In this document: one piece after another, positions 1-10,912 of the stretch | Layout of the letters: every line of letters starts with the position of its first letter | Position numbering within the stretch: the first letter of the stretch is position 1 | The notes under the pieces: model-generated | The model's input: the letters and a program-made list of their open reading frames with translations, nothing else | What the model was told of the DNA's origin: nothing | Database searches by the model: none | NCBI GenBank assembly: GCA_029207755.1 | Contig: JARCOQ010000002.1 | Span: 14,585,156 to 14,649,155, forward strand | Origin: Chamaea fasciata | Taxonomy: Eukaryota; Chordata; Aves; Passeriformes; Sylviidae | DNA: 64,000 nucleotides | Direction of reading: 5' to 3' | Made by a program: the position numbers and the translations under genes

Positions 1-104
1 TTGTCCTCTGAGATGCATCCTGGAAGGAACTGTGGGTTCTGGGGGCACAGAGAGTAAACAGAATCTTATTAAGTATATTATTAAGTATCTCTAAGTATTG
101 CAGT

Positions 105-290
105 AAGTGGTGGCCTTTGTATCGATTGGAAGATAGAGAGAAGTGGCCACATACTGAAACTTTAGAATACAACACCTTATTACAGTTGATGTTGTTCTTA
201 AGGCGAGAAGGGAAGTGGGACAAGATTTCGTATGTGGATATGTTCTTCTTCTTTCGTAACCACCCTAATGTCAGAGAGATTGTAGAATGA
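105..290 (+). pseudogene. ERV gag matrix-like fragment
   Basis: An open plus-strand frame begins before 105 and stops at a TGA near 290. It reads through a Trp-rich segment (KWWPLYRLEDREKW) and then LLQLMLFLRREGKWDKISY, a pattern I associate with the matrix domain of avian retroviral Gag. There is no start codon in a convincing context and no LTR or primer-binding site next to it within the window, so this is a decayed internal piece of an ERV whose 5' end lies before position 1. The assignment rests on remembered family resemblance, not a search. Class is uncertain. Confidence 0.5.
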
Positions 291-601
291 GAGCCCCTTC
301 TCATGTCTTGGTACTAGCCCTTGAAAAAGACTGCAAAGCAAAAAAAAAAAAAAAGAAGCTTAAGTGGTGCTGCTCAGCTTGTAACATTGGTCAAAGATGT
401 ACAAGAAAAGATAAGGTATACCAGACAGTAACACAATAACAAGATCTAGATTACTTTCTTCGGCCTTCCCCGATGGACAGGAAGAGGATGAAGACTCAAA
501 GGAGACATCAACTCCTGTAGCTCCAGCACACGCCCCCATCTAGTAGTCCGATTTCTTCTCATACTAGAAAGCAAGTATTCCAAGCACCCCTCCAGGAGGC
601 A

Positions 602-991
602 GTGGGGCCAGATGGAGAAGGAATGTTAGTTAAGGTGCCTTTTTCCACAATTGACCTAGAAGCATGGGAAAAGGTTGCTAAAAATTACCAAGGCAAGGGG
701 TGTCCCTCCAAGTACTCTTGGTCAGATAGTATTATGTGCTTTGGACTTCACCATGCAGTGGAGAAAGCTAAAATGGGTGAGTGCTTTAATTTTTTGTTTA
801 TTCTTAAGACAGACCTGGCTGAAGAGAGCAAATGGAGGGACGAAATAAAAATTTCTTCCTTAGAGATGCAAAGCTGCTCAAAAATGCCAGATCAGCTGGA
901 GGTATTAAATAGACTGCATAAAAATGCAAGTAGAGCACTGATGTTGGCTGAAGGTGCAGGCAAGCCAGAGGGAATGGAAACAGAGCCATAA
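602..991 (+). pseudogene. ERV gag capsid-like fragment
   Basis: This 129-codon open frame opens its conserved part with VPFSTIDLEAWEKVAKNY, which resembles the start of retroviral capsid (a V-P-F/L-S/T-T-x-D-L-x-x-W motif). It lies 310 bp downstream of the matrix-like fragment on the same strand and plausibly belongs to the same element, with the linker between them decayed. The capsid part soon loses recognisable sequence; no major homology region, zinc knuckle or protease follows before 1570. A non-functional remnant. The host has no similar gene that I know of. Confidence 0.5.
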
Positions 992-1570
992 CTGAAAAAT
1001 GAAAATGCAGGGAAGCAAAGCCTGATTCAGCCAAAGTAGCTTTGAGAAAAGCTCCATGAGAGCCGAAGCTGCAGGTTGGAAGCAGCCTGGTGTGCCAAGG
1101 GACTGTCTCCTCTTGGCTCCCTCTCTCCCAGAGCATTTCTAACTAAACCAGATGGTGTCAGAGTAGTTCTTGGTTTTATTCTCACCAGCTGCTGACTGAA
1201 GCAACTGGCATTGATTATCCCCTTGGGCCAGGAAGTAAGTTGATAAATGCAATTTTTCCTCTTATCATTTTCATCAGTGCACACGTAGAAACATGTAGTC
1301 TCTCACTGTGCTTCAGTGAAGGGGTCTGAAAAACCTACACTGATTAAACTTTGGGTGTCCTATGAAGAAGTGTTTTCAATATCAGCTGACAGGTATGTCT
1401 TTTGAGCAGTGATCCTGGGCAGCAGCTTCCAACATGCTATTGTATTACAGTGTTATTCGATGAAGCATTTTAAATTACCCATTTAAGGATTTTTGATCTT
1501 GAAGCCTCTGCCTTCTGGGTAATCTTGTATTTAATTTTTTAACTGTATTTGACCTTGTGATTACAGAGGA
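992..1570. other. Intergenic, nothing recognised
   Basis: The tail of the gag remnant fades into sequence without a frame or repeat that I recognise. Short overlapping open frames on both strands have no domain signature. Confidence 0.4.
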
Positions 1571-2771
1571 TGTTGTGGTTTGACACTGGCCCAAAGCCAG
1601 GCACCCAGGAGAGTCACTTGCTCACCCTCCCCTGCCACAGCTGGGCAGAGGAGGGAAAAGGAAAAAAAAGTTAATGGAGGATTCCTGAGTTGAGATAAGG
1701 ACCAGGAGAAAACACTTCAAGGTCAAAACAGGCTCAACCCAAAGTCTCAAAGTGAAATTTATTGCTAAAGAATCAGAGGAGGATAATGAGAAGTAAAATA
1801 AGCCCTGAAACCCACCTTTTTTCCCTTCAGCCCCTCTCTCCTTCCCACCGATAGCACAGGGAGACAGGGTGTGGGGATTTGGGTCAGTTCTTCACTGATA
1901 TTTTCTTCCACTGCTCTGGAAGAGGAGTTCTTCCCCTGTGAGACCATGGGTTCCTTCCCACAGGAGACAATTCTTTGTGAACTTCTTCAGCATGGGTCCA
2001 CTCCCACAAGCAGCAGTCCTGCCGCACCTGCTGCAACATAAATTCCCCCCGAGGGCAAACAGTCCTCCCAAAACTGCTGTGGCATGGGTCACTCTTCCAT
2101 GGGGTGCAGTCGTCCAAGGACAGGCTGCTCCAGCCTGGGAGCGGGGGCCCCCTCTCTTCTCCAGGTCTCCCACTGGATGACAGCCTCCTCCAGGCATCCA
2201 CTTGCTCTGGCATGGGCATCTCCCCCACGGACTGCGGGCAGATCTCTGCATCCCCTGTGGATCCCCTGGGGCTGCAGGGGCACAGCTGCTTCACCATGGT
2301 CTTCACAGCCTGCAGAGGAATCTTGGCTACAGTGCCTGGAGTACCTCCTCTGCCTCCTCTACTCACCTTGGTGTCTCCATGTTGTTTCCCTCACATGTTC
2401 TTACTTCCTCCTCCTCTTCTCTGACTAGATACAAAAACGTTATTGACTTTATTTTGGGTTTTTGTTTTTGTTTGTGACTTTGTTTTTCTTCTTAAATATG
2501 TCATCTCAGAGGCATTACCAACCCCTCTCATTGGCCTGGTTTTGGCCAGCAGCGTGTCCGTCTTCAGAGCCATCAGCCACTGGCTCTGCCAGACATGGTG
2601 GGAAGCTTCCAGCAGCTTCTCACAGGAGCCATCTTTGTGGCCCTCCTGCTGCCAAAATCCAGGCCGTGGCAAACCAATACATAGGAGCACTCACTAGAAA
2701 TGTGTACTGTAATGCTCTACACTTTTCCACTGCTTGAGCTACTAATGACAATTTTGTTTCAGCCAGGAACA
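1571..2771 (-). mobile_element. Long LTR-like block (avian ERV)
   Basis: The block begins TGTTGTGGTTTGACACTGG and ends near CAGCCAGGAACA. These ends resemble a common avian LTR family that starts TGTGGTTT and ends in GAAACCAGGACA. A TTTATT near 1756 would be an AATAAA poly(A) signal on the minus strand, which is why I place the element on that strand. Length is about 1.2 kb. I could not find a clean target-site duplication, so it is old or its edges are off by some bases. The many small open frames inside are incidental. Confidence 0.45.
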
Positions 2772-4329
2772 AAATAAAAGGTTATTCACTGCAGAGAAAC
2801 TCACAAACTTCATACCAGCTCAATATGATTTTCACAAATAATTTGGGAATTACTGGAGCTATTTACTTTATTTAAGCGCTTTGATCTTTCCTTTTACTTG
2901 TATGACCTTTGAAAGTCTTCAATGAAGTGGAAGTACAGCAGGCAAAAGTATTCTTTTTTCCTGACAGTGGTCCCAGTGAGTGTGCTAGCTCAGCACCTGC
3001 CTTTTTGCCAAGGTGCCATGTGACTGAGAGACAGGACTTCAAAAGAGGGGGTGTAAAAATAATCTAAGCAGGGAGTCTTAAGCTAAAGTTTGAGCAAAAC
3101 TAGGTTCAAGTTCGAATTGAAATTAAATTTTATTGAAGTCTAAGCTGAAGACAGAGTAAAAAGGAGTTAGCTGAAGTCAGGTTTGATATCATTGAAGTCT
3201 GATATTATTCTCACAGTATAGTGTTATACACTTGTTACAGTTCAAATAGGCTACAGCCTTAAGTAAGAATTTTCTCAAAAACTATGGATAGCCTATTGTT
3301 CACATTATTTGGCAGAATTAAGCTAGTATTTTTGGACTTGGAAACACTGAATGCAGTACGATTGCACCAAAAACTTGGATTCTTATACACAGGGTGATAA
3401 GGAGAAACAACCTACACTTTTGACTGATCTTTTTTCATATAGTTAAACTTAACACAAAAACCAAACTTAACTCAGAACCAAGAAGCTCTAATTCCTGTAA
3501 CTCTAAGGGTGCTTTAGGAAGGTAAGGGGTTCATTGGTCTCACGCCTTAGTGGGATTTTTTTATGCACTTTATAGCACAAGCAGCAGCCTTTGGTATTGG
3601 CCAAACATCTACAAACAGGTTGAAAACGGATTTTCAGGGGATGCAGTAGCTAAGCATAGGGTATCTTGTCTTGTTAGATTTGCCAGGGTTACCTAAACAT
3701 TCATCTTGGGCTGGTTAACAGACCAAGGTGTGCTATAAAAACAAACAATGCTAATAAGCATAAGCATAACATATGGTTTAACTCTATGCTTTTCCTTAGC
3801 TAGTGGCAGCAAGCCACTACTGTTCATGAGATAATTCTTGCTGTTCAGACAAACTAATTCTATGCCCACACACTAACTGTACAATTTGTGCATCACTTTG
3901 GCTGCCTCTCACGGGATCATACCAATAATAGGCAGCTCACCTTCTGTGGGATGCACAATACTACAACACTCCACATTCAACACATTTACATTCAACCTAA
4001 GCCTGGTAATACCCAGTATGACAAACTAAGCAGGGAAGAGAAAGTAGCAGTCCCACATTAAGTTCTCGCTTAAAAGCAGTGGCTATTTGGCTAGGATTAA
4101 TGTTCCTAATTAAAAGTAAGGATAGATTCTTCAAAATAAAATTGACCACTGTAATGTTTGCCCCTAGATGTGTGGTTCACGTAAAGTGGACAACTTAATC
4201 TTCGTGACCCTAACACTTCTAGGTAACCTAAACCATCTTCCCAAGGACATAAGTCTGTTGTCATGCAGTTGCTGATGAGGCTTTCCTCACAAGTTTCCTC
4301 AGAGGGCGAAATCACTAATCCTTAGAGGT
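2772..4329 (-). mobile_element. Probable 3' part of minus-strand ERV, unresolved
   Basis: This AT-rich stretch lies just downstream (minus-strand sense) of the integrase remnant, where env and a 3' LTR would be expected. It contains AATAAA on the minus strand near 3130. I could not identify LTR ends or any env motif. The assignment is by position only. Confidence 0.25.
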
Positions 4330-4707
4330 CAATGTCAGGGCTGGATCCTCAGGTGGTGTCGCCAAGGATTCTCTGAAAGGCTTCACATTCCTTGCTGGAA
4401 TCTACCTCAGTCTAGCTTCTGTGGAAACACAAACATAACCTCGACCCCACATAATGAAGGGGTAAGGTCTCACAATTTTACCTGTCTCTGGATCCCTTAC
4501 CAACACCAGGAGTTTCTGTTTGGGCTGTAATTGCAGACTGCTACTGAAATGCCTGACAATTGGAGGATTAGGATTTATCAAAGAGCAGTTCAAAAAATTA
4601 AAAACATACAATGCCTTCTTTAAGCGTTCAGCAGGGGGGCGTTCTTCATTCTCCCTTTTTGTTGCAATAAAAGACGGCATTGGTGCCAAAATTAGTCCAG
4701 GAGCCAC
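4330..4707 (-). pseudogene. Class II-like ERV integrase C-terminus
   Basis: The minus-strand frame reads PAERLKKALYVFNFLN, then VRDPETGKIV, then a WGRGYVCVST motif, and continues past a stop into IPARNVKP. This succession is typical of the C-terminal part of integrase in class II (beta/alpha-like) retroviruses: the end of the catalytic core, then the small DNA-binding domain with its conserved W-G-R-G-Y. The Asp/Glu catalytic residues are not present. Reverse transcriptase and RNase H are not seen upstream (4.7-6 kb), so this is a truncated copy. It lies opposite in strand to the gag remnant at 105-991 and is therefore a separate insertion. Confidence 0.7.
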
Positions 4708-6714
4708 TCTCTCCTGGGAAGCTCAGCTTTTTCCTTTCTTTCAAAAGACATGCTGTGTTTGCAGGCTGGTTTTCAGAAGACATTTTCATCATCTTTTAAA
4801 TTAGCTTGTGTCTAGAAAGTGCATTTTTTTGCTATGGCCTTCAGGGCAATCAGTTTCCTGTATGGAAAAGAGGCAACTTCCCTTTGCAAGGCTTGACTTA
4901 GACAATGAAAAAATGCCTGTCACTTGCTGGAGCTGTAAATCTTTAGTCATTAAAAAAAATCTTAATTGAAACCCGGGTTGTAGTGGCTCAGCAAACCAAC
5001 AACAGGTGTAAGAGAAGCAAACATAGATATTACCAAGTGAGATCTCATACAGCTTCTTTCCCAAAAGATGAGCTCAGCTGTACCTGTTGTTTTTTGGCTA
5101 AAAAATTTTAATAAATAGTCTCCTGCCCCAAGGAAAGGAAACTTTTTTCAATGCTGATCTGAGCCTCTGAGAATTTTACCTATCTTCCTCTTTGAGAAGG
5201 ATTTCTCCATCCACACTATCACACATTCAGAAATACAATATGCGTTCTTTCTTGTCAAAGAAGAAATCCTGATATATTTCCTGCTCATCTGTGTATTCTA
5301 GAATTATCTGTGGTACTCTACAATTCTTGATACCTTTCAGAAAGAAATACAATTGTGCTTTATGCCTTGATCATGTGAAACCCATTAGGTTCTTGCATAG
5401 TAGTACATGCTGGCAGCCTGTGACAACATTTATTATAAATACGTTGACTCAGTGTTGCGTTGTAACTGCTTTGCCTTTTAATGAAGAGCCTGTAGTCTTA
5501 ATAGTGAATTAAAATACAGTTACTATCACCAGAAGGACTAGGGAAAAAATTATTCCCAGCATCCAGCCCTTCAGTATGACTGCTGTCACCTCCAGCCCCC
5601 ATAAGAGCTGATGCTGAAGCTTCATTCCTGTATGACTAAAAGAGGAAAGTCCACTGTGCTGAGCACTGTCCCTCAGCTGCACTGCTGTGCTCCACTTCAC
5701 TCTTGCTTATTTCATCTATGAAGAATTTACAGTGACAAGAAATCATTAAAATACAACTTCATTGGGTATTAATCTGGATGATACTCTTGAAGAGGGAGGT
5801 CATTGCTTGCTTTCAGATTATGGAAAGCTATAATTTTCTTAGGATATTTTGATTTCAGAAGAACTGAGGTGATATGCTGTGCATTTTAGGGGGGAAATTA
5901 CTTTAGGGTGGAAAGAAACTTCTTAAAAGGAAGTCCTGCTCCACTACCAGCATTTCCCAGCTGATGTCACTCTGATAATAAATTCAAACACACAAGAGAT
6001 CACCAGCACTCTTTATAAAATCTAGTGATGATCCTGAACAGAGACAACATGTCCTGGGATTGCAGGAAGGAGATGCATTAACATACACAGCAGAGCGGAA
6101 GGCTGAGCATGAGCACCACTGGGCAGCTGAGCCCCACTGGGAGGGGGCAGAACTGGTGTGGGGTGGAGGTTGGTGCAAGGACATATCCCAGCAGCCTGAC
6201 AGCCCTGCCATTCTGCAAGAAACAGGAGGCCTGAGACCCCCAGTCTGAATTTGCAGTGAGTTTGGCACAACTGTGCTAAGTATGAATAGCACATTTGTTT
6301 TTACTGGATTTTTGTAATGCTGCTTAACACTATTTTGTCCCAAAGCCCAGCACAGAGCTTCCCATTTGCGTCTGCTGCACCTTTACCCTTCCAAAGCTGT
6401 GTGGTTGGGTTCCACCTTTCTGGACAGATGAACATCTCTCCTCCTCCCTTCTACCACCTCAACCTGCTGACAGGAAACACAGAGCATTTGCCTTTCTTGA
6501 TGGAGGCAAGATGTATCTCCTAGGGCAGCAGATAGTGAATTCAATTAATGAGTTGAAAATCGCTATTTCCAGTTCAGGATTTCTCCAAGTATATGAAAAT
6601 AACTACCATACTTCCCAAATAAACACTTTGATTGCCTGCTATGACACACACTGGAAATGGTTTGTGATGGATTCTGAGCTGCACACGCTTCAGCCCTGCA
6701 ATCAATTTCTGCTT
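4708..6714. other. Intergenic, no gene seen
   Basis: About 2 kb with only short, unrelated open frames on both strands. I see no LTR ends, LINE signature or conserved exon. It ends where the satellite-like field begins. Confidence 0.4.
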
Positions 6715-7610
6715 CCCAGTGGCAAGCAGTGTTCTCTCTGCAAAACAGAGCTTTAAGCTCTTGACAGCTCTGACATGGAAAAGTAGCAAATAGCCAGCAA
6801 CGCATTTTGTCTTCCTGCTGCAGACATGGAAAATTCAAACTGTAGCAGAATATGAACCAGTGCTGGAAAAGGCAGGAAAGTTGATGCAGTAGCATCTTTG
6901 CTTGCTGGGAAAAGAGAGAACAAATCGGGCTTCTGTAACCGAGCAAATCAACAAGCACAGAAACCGAAAGACATGAGTGCCTGCCACCTGCTCCAGTGTC
7001 CACAGCACTCAGCTGCAGCCAGGGCATCTTTGGCAGGGAAGCACTGTTTTGGAGGGCTATCTGGAAGTCTGCCTGAAGGATCCCTCATGAGCCTGCAATT
7101 CTTCTGGCTAAAGCTCCCTCAGCACCTCCTCTCACCACGCTTGTCTTCCAAATCCTTCCCCAGCTCCCTTGTACTTTCTCTGAAAAACGCTGCAGCCCCT
7201 CCATGACTTTCTGCTACACAGCAGCAAGCAGTGTTCTCTCTGCAGAAGGGAGTTTTTAGTTCCTAACAGCTCAGACATGGAAAAGGAGCGAATAGCCAGC
7301 AATGCCTTTCCTCTTGCTGCAGACATGGACAACTCAAACTGTAGCAGAATCTGATCCAGTGCTGGAAAGGGCAGGAAAGTTGGTGCAGTACCATCTTTGC
7401 TTGCTGGGAAAAGGGAGAAGGACGAGTGCTTCTGCACAGAGCAAACAGACAAAGCACAAGCACAGAAACTGAAAGAACAGAGTGCCTGCCACCCACTGCA
7501 GTGTCTGAAGCACTTGGCAGCTGGAGGCAATGCCTGGCAGAGAAACAGCCCTTGTGCTGAGCACTGTAATGTAGGGATCCATGCAAGTCTGCCTGAATGT
7601 CCCTCAGGAT
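6715..7610 (-). repeat. Satellite field, antisense block, ~500-bp units
   Basis: The landmark GGCAAGCAGTGTTCTCTCTG at about 6720 recurs in near-identical form near 7222, giving a unit of about 500 bp; the second unit is partial. Within each unit a segment reads ...GCAGTAGCATCTTTGCTTGCTGGG. Its reverse complement matches the core of the plus-oriented monomers at 7640-8217 (AAGCAAAGAAGCTACTGCAGC), so this block is the same repeat in inverted orientation. Similar antisense units reappear at 13250-14370. No open frame here looks protein-coding. Confidence 0.75.
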
Positions 7611-7639
7611 ATTCTCAAATGAGCATCAGCAAGGAAAAA

Positions 7640-8310
7640 AGGCCTTGCTGTCCAGTTGCTTGTTTTCCATGTCAGAGCTGGAAAGAACTCTAAGCTCCCT
7701 TCTGCCGACAAAACACGGCTCTCAGCATTTGGTTTCTGTGCTTGTTTTGGTCTGTGTGCTCAAGGCAAAAGCCCTGTGTGTTTTCTGTGTTGCCAACAAG
7801 CAAAGAAGCTACTGCAGCAACGTTTGTGCCTTTTCCAGCCCTAGAGTACCTTCTGATACAGCATGAGTTTTCCCGTGTCTGCAGCAGCAAGAGCAATGGC
7901 CTTGCTGCCTAGTTGCTTGTTTCCCATGTCAGAGCTATCAAGAACTCCAAGTTCCCTTTTGGAGAGAGAACACTGCACTCAGCATTTGCTTTGTGCGCTT
8001 GTTTTTGCCATTTTGTCAAGGCAGAAGTCCTGTTCTTTTCTCAGTTGCCAGCAGGCAAAGGATCTACTGCAGCATTTTGCAGCATTATCCATCTCTGGAG
8101 AACATTCTGATACAGTTTAGATTTTCCCGTGTCTGCAGCAGCAAGAGCAAAAGCCGTGCTGCCTAGTTGCTTGTTTTCCATGTCAGAGCTGGAATGGACT
8201 CCAAGTTCCCTATGGCAGTCAAACGGTCTGGGTTAGGTTTAGGGTCGCTGTTAGGGTTAGGTTTCGGGTGTTCTCAGGGAATGCTGCACTCAGCATTGCT
8301 TGTGTGTGCT
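7640..8310 (+). repeat. Satellite field, sense block, ~256-bp units
   Basis: The landmark TAGTTGCTTGTTTCCCATGT and its variants occur near 7655, 7911 and 8167, spaced about 256 bp apart. Each unit also contains a TTTTCCCGTGTCTGCAGCAG segment and an AAGCAAAGAAGCTACTGC-like segment. The last unit is interrupted by telomere-like sequence (8230-8269) and is then cut by the LTR that starts near 8311. Confidence 0.75.
8230..8269 (+). repeat. Interstitial telomere-like repeats
   Basis: This stretch reads as degenerate telomeric DNA: GGGTTAGGTTTAGGG, then a CGCTG spacer, then TTAGGGTTAGGTTTCGGG. It contains two exact TTAGGG hexamers plus variants. It sits inside a satellite monomer: the left side (AAGTTCCCT) and the right side (TGCACTCAGCATT) are contiguous in the neighbouring unit. 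Confidence 0.75.
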
Positions 8311-8831
8311 TGTCGGTGTTGCAGTGTGAAATTTAGGTTTACCAAATTTCTGTAAAATGGTTTGTTCTACCTACCCCATGTAAAAACCCCTCTTTGGTTT
8401 TTCCCTAGCTGGGGGTCCTGTCTATCACTCTGCAACCCTACCCAGGCTCTGGTGGGGGGCCGGGGTGATTGGCAGAGTCCATGACTTCTCCTTCCTCTAT
8501 TATGTATAGGATATTCTACTAACTGTTCTCTTGTTCTGGGTTACTCCCATCCTCACTGGGATTGGTTCTAGATCGCCCCCTTGCCCCTTTACACGCTCCC
8601 TGTACTTAAGCCGAAATCCAAGGGCAGAAACCTCACTTCACACGTGGGCAGCCCTCTGGGTACAATAAAGCCTAGTTGAAGCCCACGTGGGAGTCCTCCA
8701 TTCTTCTTCCACGCCATTTGCCCCGCTTCTGCCTGAGGCTCAGACCCACAAAATCAGAAAGGTACGAAACCGTACCCCTGAATGCAGACTCGGTGAGCGA
8801 GGTAGCTGGTAAGCTGCCCCAAACACCCACA
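8311..8831 (+). mobile_element. 5' LTR of plus-strand ERV
   Basis: The LTR begins at TGTCGG (8311) or TGTGAA (8325) and ends at ...ACACCCACA (8831). It holds an AATAAA at 8664-8669 and a TATA-like TACTTAA at 8603-8609. A diverged copy with the same order of blocks lies at 24905-25395, which confirms that this is a repeat unit. A primer-binding-site-like sequence follows five bases after the end. Two CACGTG E-boxes occur (8641, 8684), the second embedded in the palindrome CCCACGTGGG. Confidence 0.8.
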
Positions 8832-8836
8832 TAAAC

Positions 8837-8858
8837 TGGCCCCCAGACGATGGGGCTT
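8837..8858 (+). other. Probable primer-binding site, tRNA-Lys-like
   Basis: TGGCCCCCAGACGATGGGGC lies directly downstream of the LTR. It resembles the tRNA-Lys(1,2) primer-binding site TGGCGCCCAACGTGGGGC used by many class II retroviruses, with a substitution and two extra bases. This supports a class II (beta-like) origin. Confidence 0.6.
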
Positions 8859-9811
8859 GAATCTCAGCAACTCAGCACCAATGAGAGCATCGTGAAACAA
8901 AGATCAGCACGTGGTCTCAAGGAGTGCCGAGGAAGCGTAGCACGAGGCCGCCAGCATGACTTGGTCTGTGAAAATCAGACCCCCATGGAAACAGTAATCT
9001 CGAACCCCGCTTCAGATTTTTCCGGCTGGAATCGGAGGAAAAAAAAAAACCCTCTTTGGTGTGTTTCGGACCGCTGAAAAAACACCATCGGCGGAGAGGA
9101 GGTAGCCGCAGCACCAGTGGTCTCCTCTGAGGCGTGGAATTTCCACCACCACGAATTTCTCTCTCGTCACACAGGACGGTAAGTATAGTTGCCATTTTGG
9201 CGGTTACTGGGTTGGATTCCTGTTAGGGAAGAAGGCTTTATGCCTAAAGGGTACCTCTCCCTGGAAAGAGGCTTGGGAAAACTGCGCAGTCGTAAAGAAT
9301 CGCCAGAGTGCGTTTCTTTTGGTTAAAATCCCTCCGTGACTCCTTTTATTTCCTTCTTTCTCCTTTCACTTTCCGCGACCATGTGGCAGGTGTGGGGCCG
9401 GTTGCGAAATCGCACGTTCTTTGTCCTGCAGCGACACCTTGTGGCCGCGGGAGACACACCACCCCCCCCCTTCGTCCAACACACGTGGTCGCGAACGTGT
9501 TCAGCTGTAGTTTCATTTTCTGATTTTTTGTGGGGGGTGTGTGTGTGTGTTAATGGTTAAATGTAAAATAATTATGGGTCCAAGATCTTCCGCAGTTGAG
9601 AAAGGTGTGTTTTTTAGAATTTGCTCTGAATTATCAGTAGCAAAAGTTAGGTTTTCCAATGCAGGCCTGAAGAAATTTGTGCGGTTTCTGTTCCTTTATT
9701 TTCCTATTACCATCGTGAAATTATGTGGTAGTGAGTGTTTCTGAGATACAGTGTGTAAAACTTTTATGGAGTTATCACGCGCAGGGAATTTAAAACCCGC
9801 TGAGTACGCAA
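8859..9811 (+). other. ERV leader, E-box containing
   Basis: Non-coding leader between the primer-binding site and the first gag-like frame. It contains CACGTG at 8908 and 9482 and an inverted AAAATGGC (GCCATTTT) at 9191. Packaging and splice signals would be expected here but I cannot identify them by eye. Confidence 0.5.
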
Positions 9812-10405
9812 ATGTCCTCACCAAATTCGGGCCGGTTTGGCAGGAAAGGAAAAAAGGTGCAGTCCCCTAAAAAGCAATCTATAACGGGCTCCCGCTCCCC
9901 CAGCCCCGTCCCATCTTTTCCCAAGGCTAGCATTCTTCAGGAAACTGAGACGGAGTGGGCTTCCCCCTCCCGATCGGCGTGGAACCTGTCCGACGCCATG
10001 GGTATGGGAAAAGAGCCGCTCCCATCTAGTCCCGAGACCCCGCGCTTGCCTCCCCCCTCTCACTCTGGTAGAACTGGCCGTTTTTCCAGAGATCTTTGTG
10101 TTAGCCATGGTCAGGCAGCCCGAAGCCCCCCTTCCCCACTTCCCCCAGTTGTGAAATCCAGGGTTCGTTTTAGCTTGACTAAAGTCCAGAAGAGTAGCGG
10201 AGCTACGCCAATCCACGTGATCGGACAGCTCCGAGAAGCGCCGCAAACTGCCCAGGCTGGAGCGGCCTGGCGGCAGCGGCGCCTAACCACAACAAAACAC
10301 AGGCGCACCTCTCTTCCTCCCGAAACCATGCGCAGCCTCCCCCTTCCCCCCCCCCCCCCCCCCCCCCCGGCACAGCGGGGAGCCTTCTTTGTCCTCCCCA
10401 CTTGA
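9812..10405 (+). pseudogene. GC-rich proline-rich gag-like frame
   Basis: An ATG-started 197-codon frame follows the leader where gag should begin. It starts with a basic, Ser/Pro-rich stretch (MSSPNSGRFGRKGKK) and ends in a run of prolines encoded by a poly-C tract (about 10347-10368). I recognise no matrix fold signature, so the gag N-terminus call is positional. The poly-C tract and the strongly GC-rich codons give open frames on several strands here, so coding status is doubtful. Confidence 0.35.
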
Positions 10406-10912
10406 GTGGGAGCAAAGTGGGCACTCCCCGCTCTCCTCCAGGAAGCGCGGGCGGGGGAGCGCTCCCCGCCCCGTGCCGAAAAGCACAGGTTGGGGGAGTG
10501 CTCTGAGCGGGGCGGGACGGAAAAATTTGTTTGCGGACACCATCTCTGCATGGCTCTGGGCTACGCGGCTCCTCCAGGATCTGCTCAGAACAGAGGGGAT
10601 CCACACGTGGCCGCGAGCGGGGCAGGCGGGGATCACTCTCCCCCCGGAGTCACAGCGTGTGTCCCAGCCCCTTTGTTCCCCTGCCAGCGGCATGCACGAG
10701 TCGTCTGCAAGCGAGCTCAAGGGGCGTGCTCCCTCCCCCGCCCAAAATGGCGGACACCACGTGAGCGGCGTCGCTTCCCCCCCCACCGAGGGGCGGGTGG
10801 CAGTGATATTTACGAGGGGCGAGCCCCCTCTCCACGGAGCCACAGAGAGAGAACGCGATCCCCTCCACCCGCCCCCCACGGTTTCTGACCAGAACGGACC
10901 CGCTCCCCTGCA
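10406..10912 (+). other. GC-rich segment between gag-like frames
   Basis: Strongly CpG-rich sequence with CACGTG at 10604 and 10758 and the YY1-like AAAATGGCGG at 10744-10753. Long open frames exist on both strands, as expected at this GC content. None has a recognisable domain. Confidence 0.45.

Noticed and set aside
1884..2477. Several 80-160-codon frames on both strands
   Set aside because: They sit inside an LTR-like block and overlap in all frames, with no family signature.
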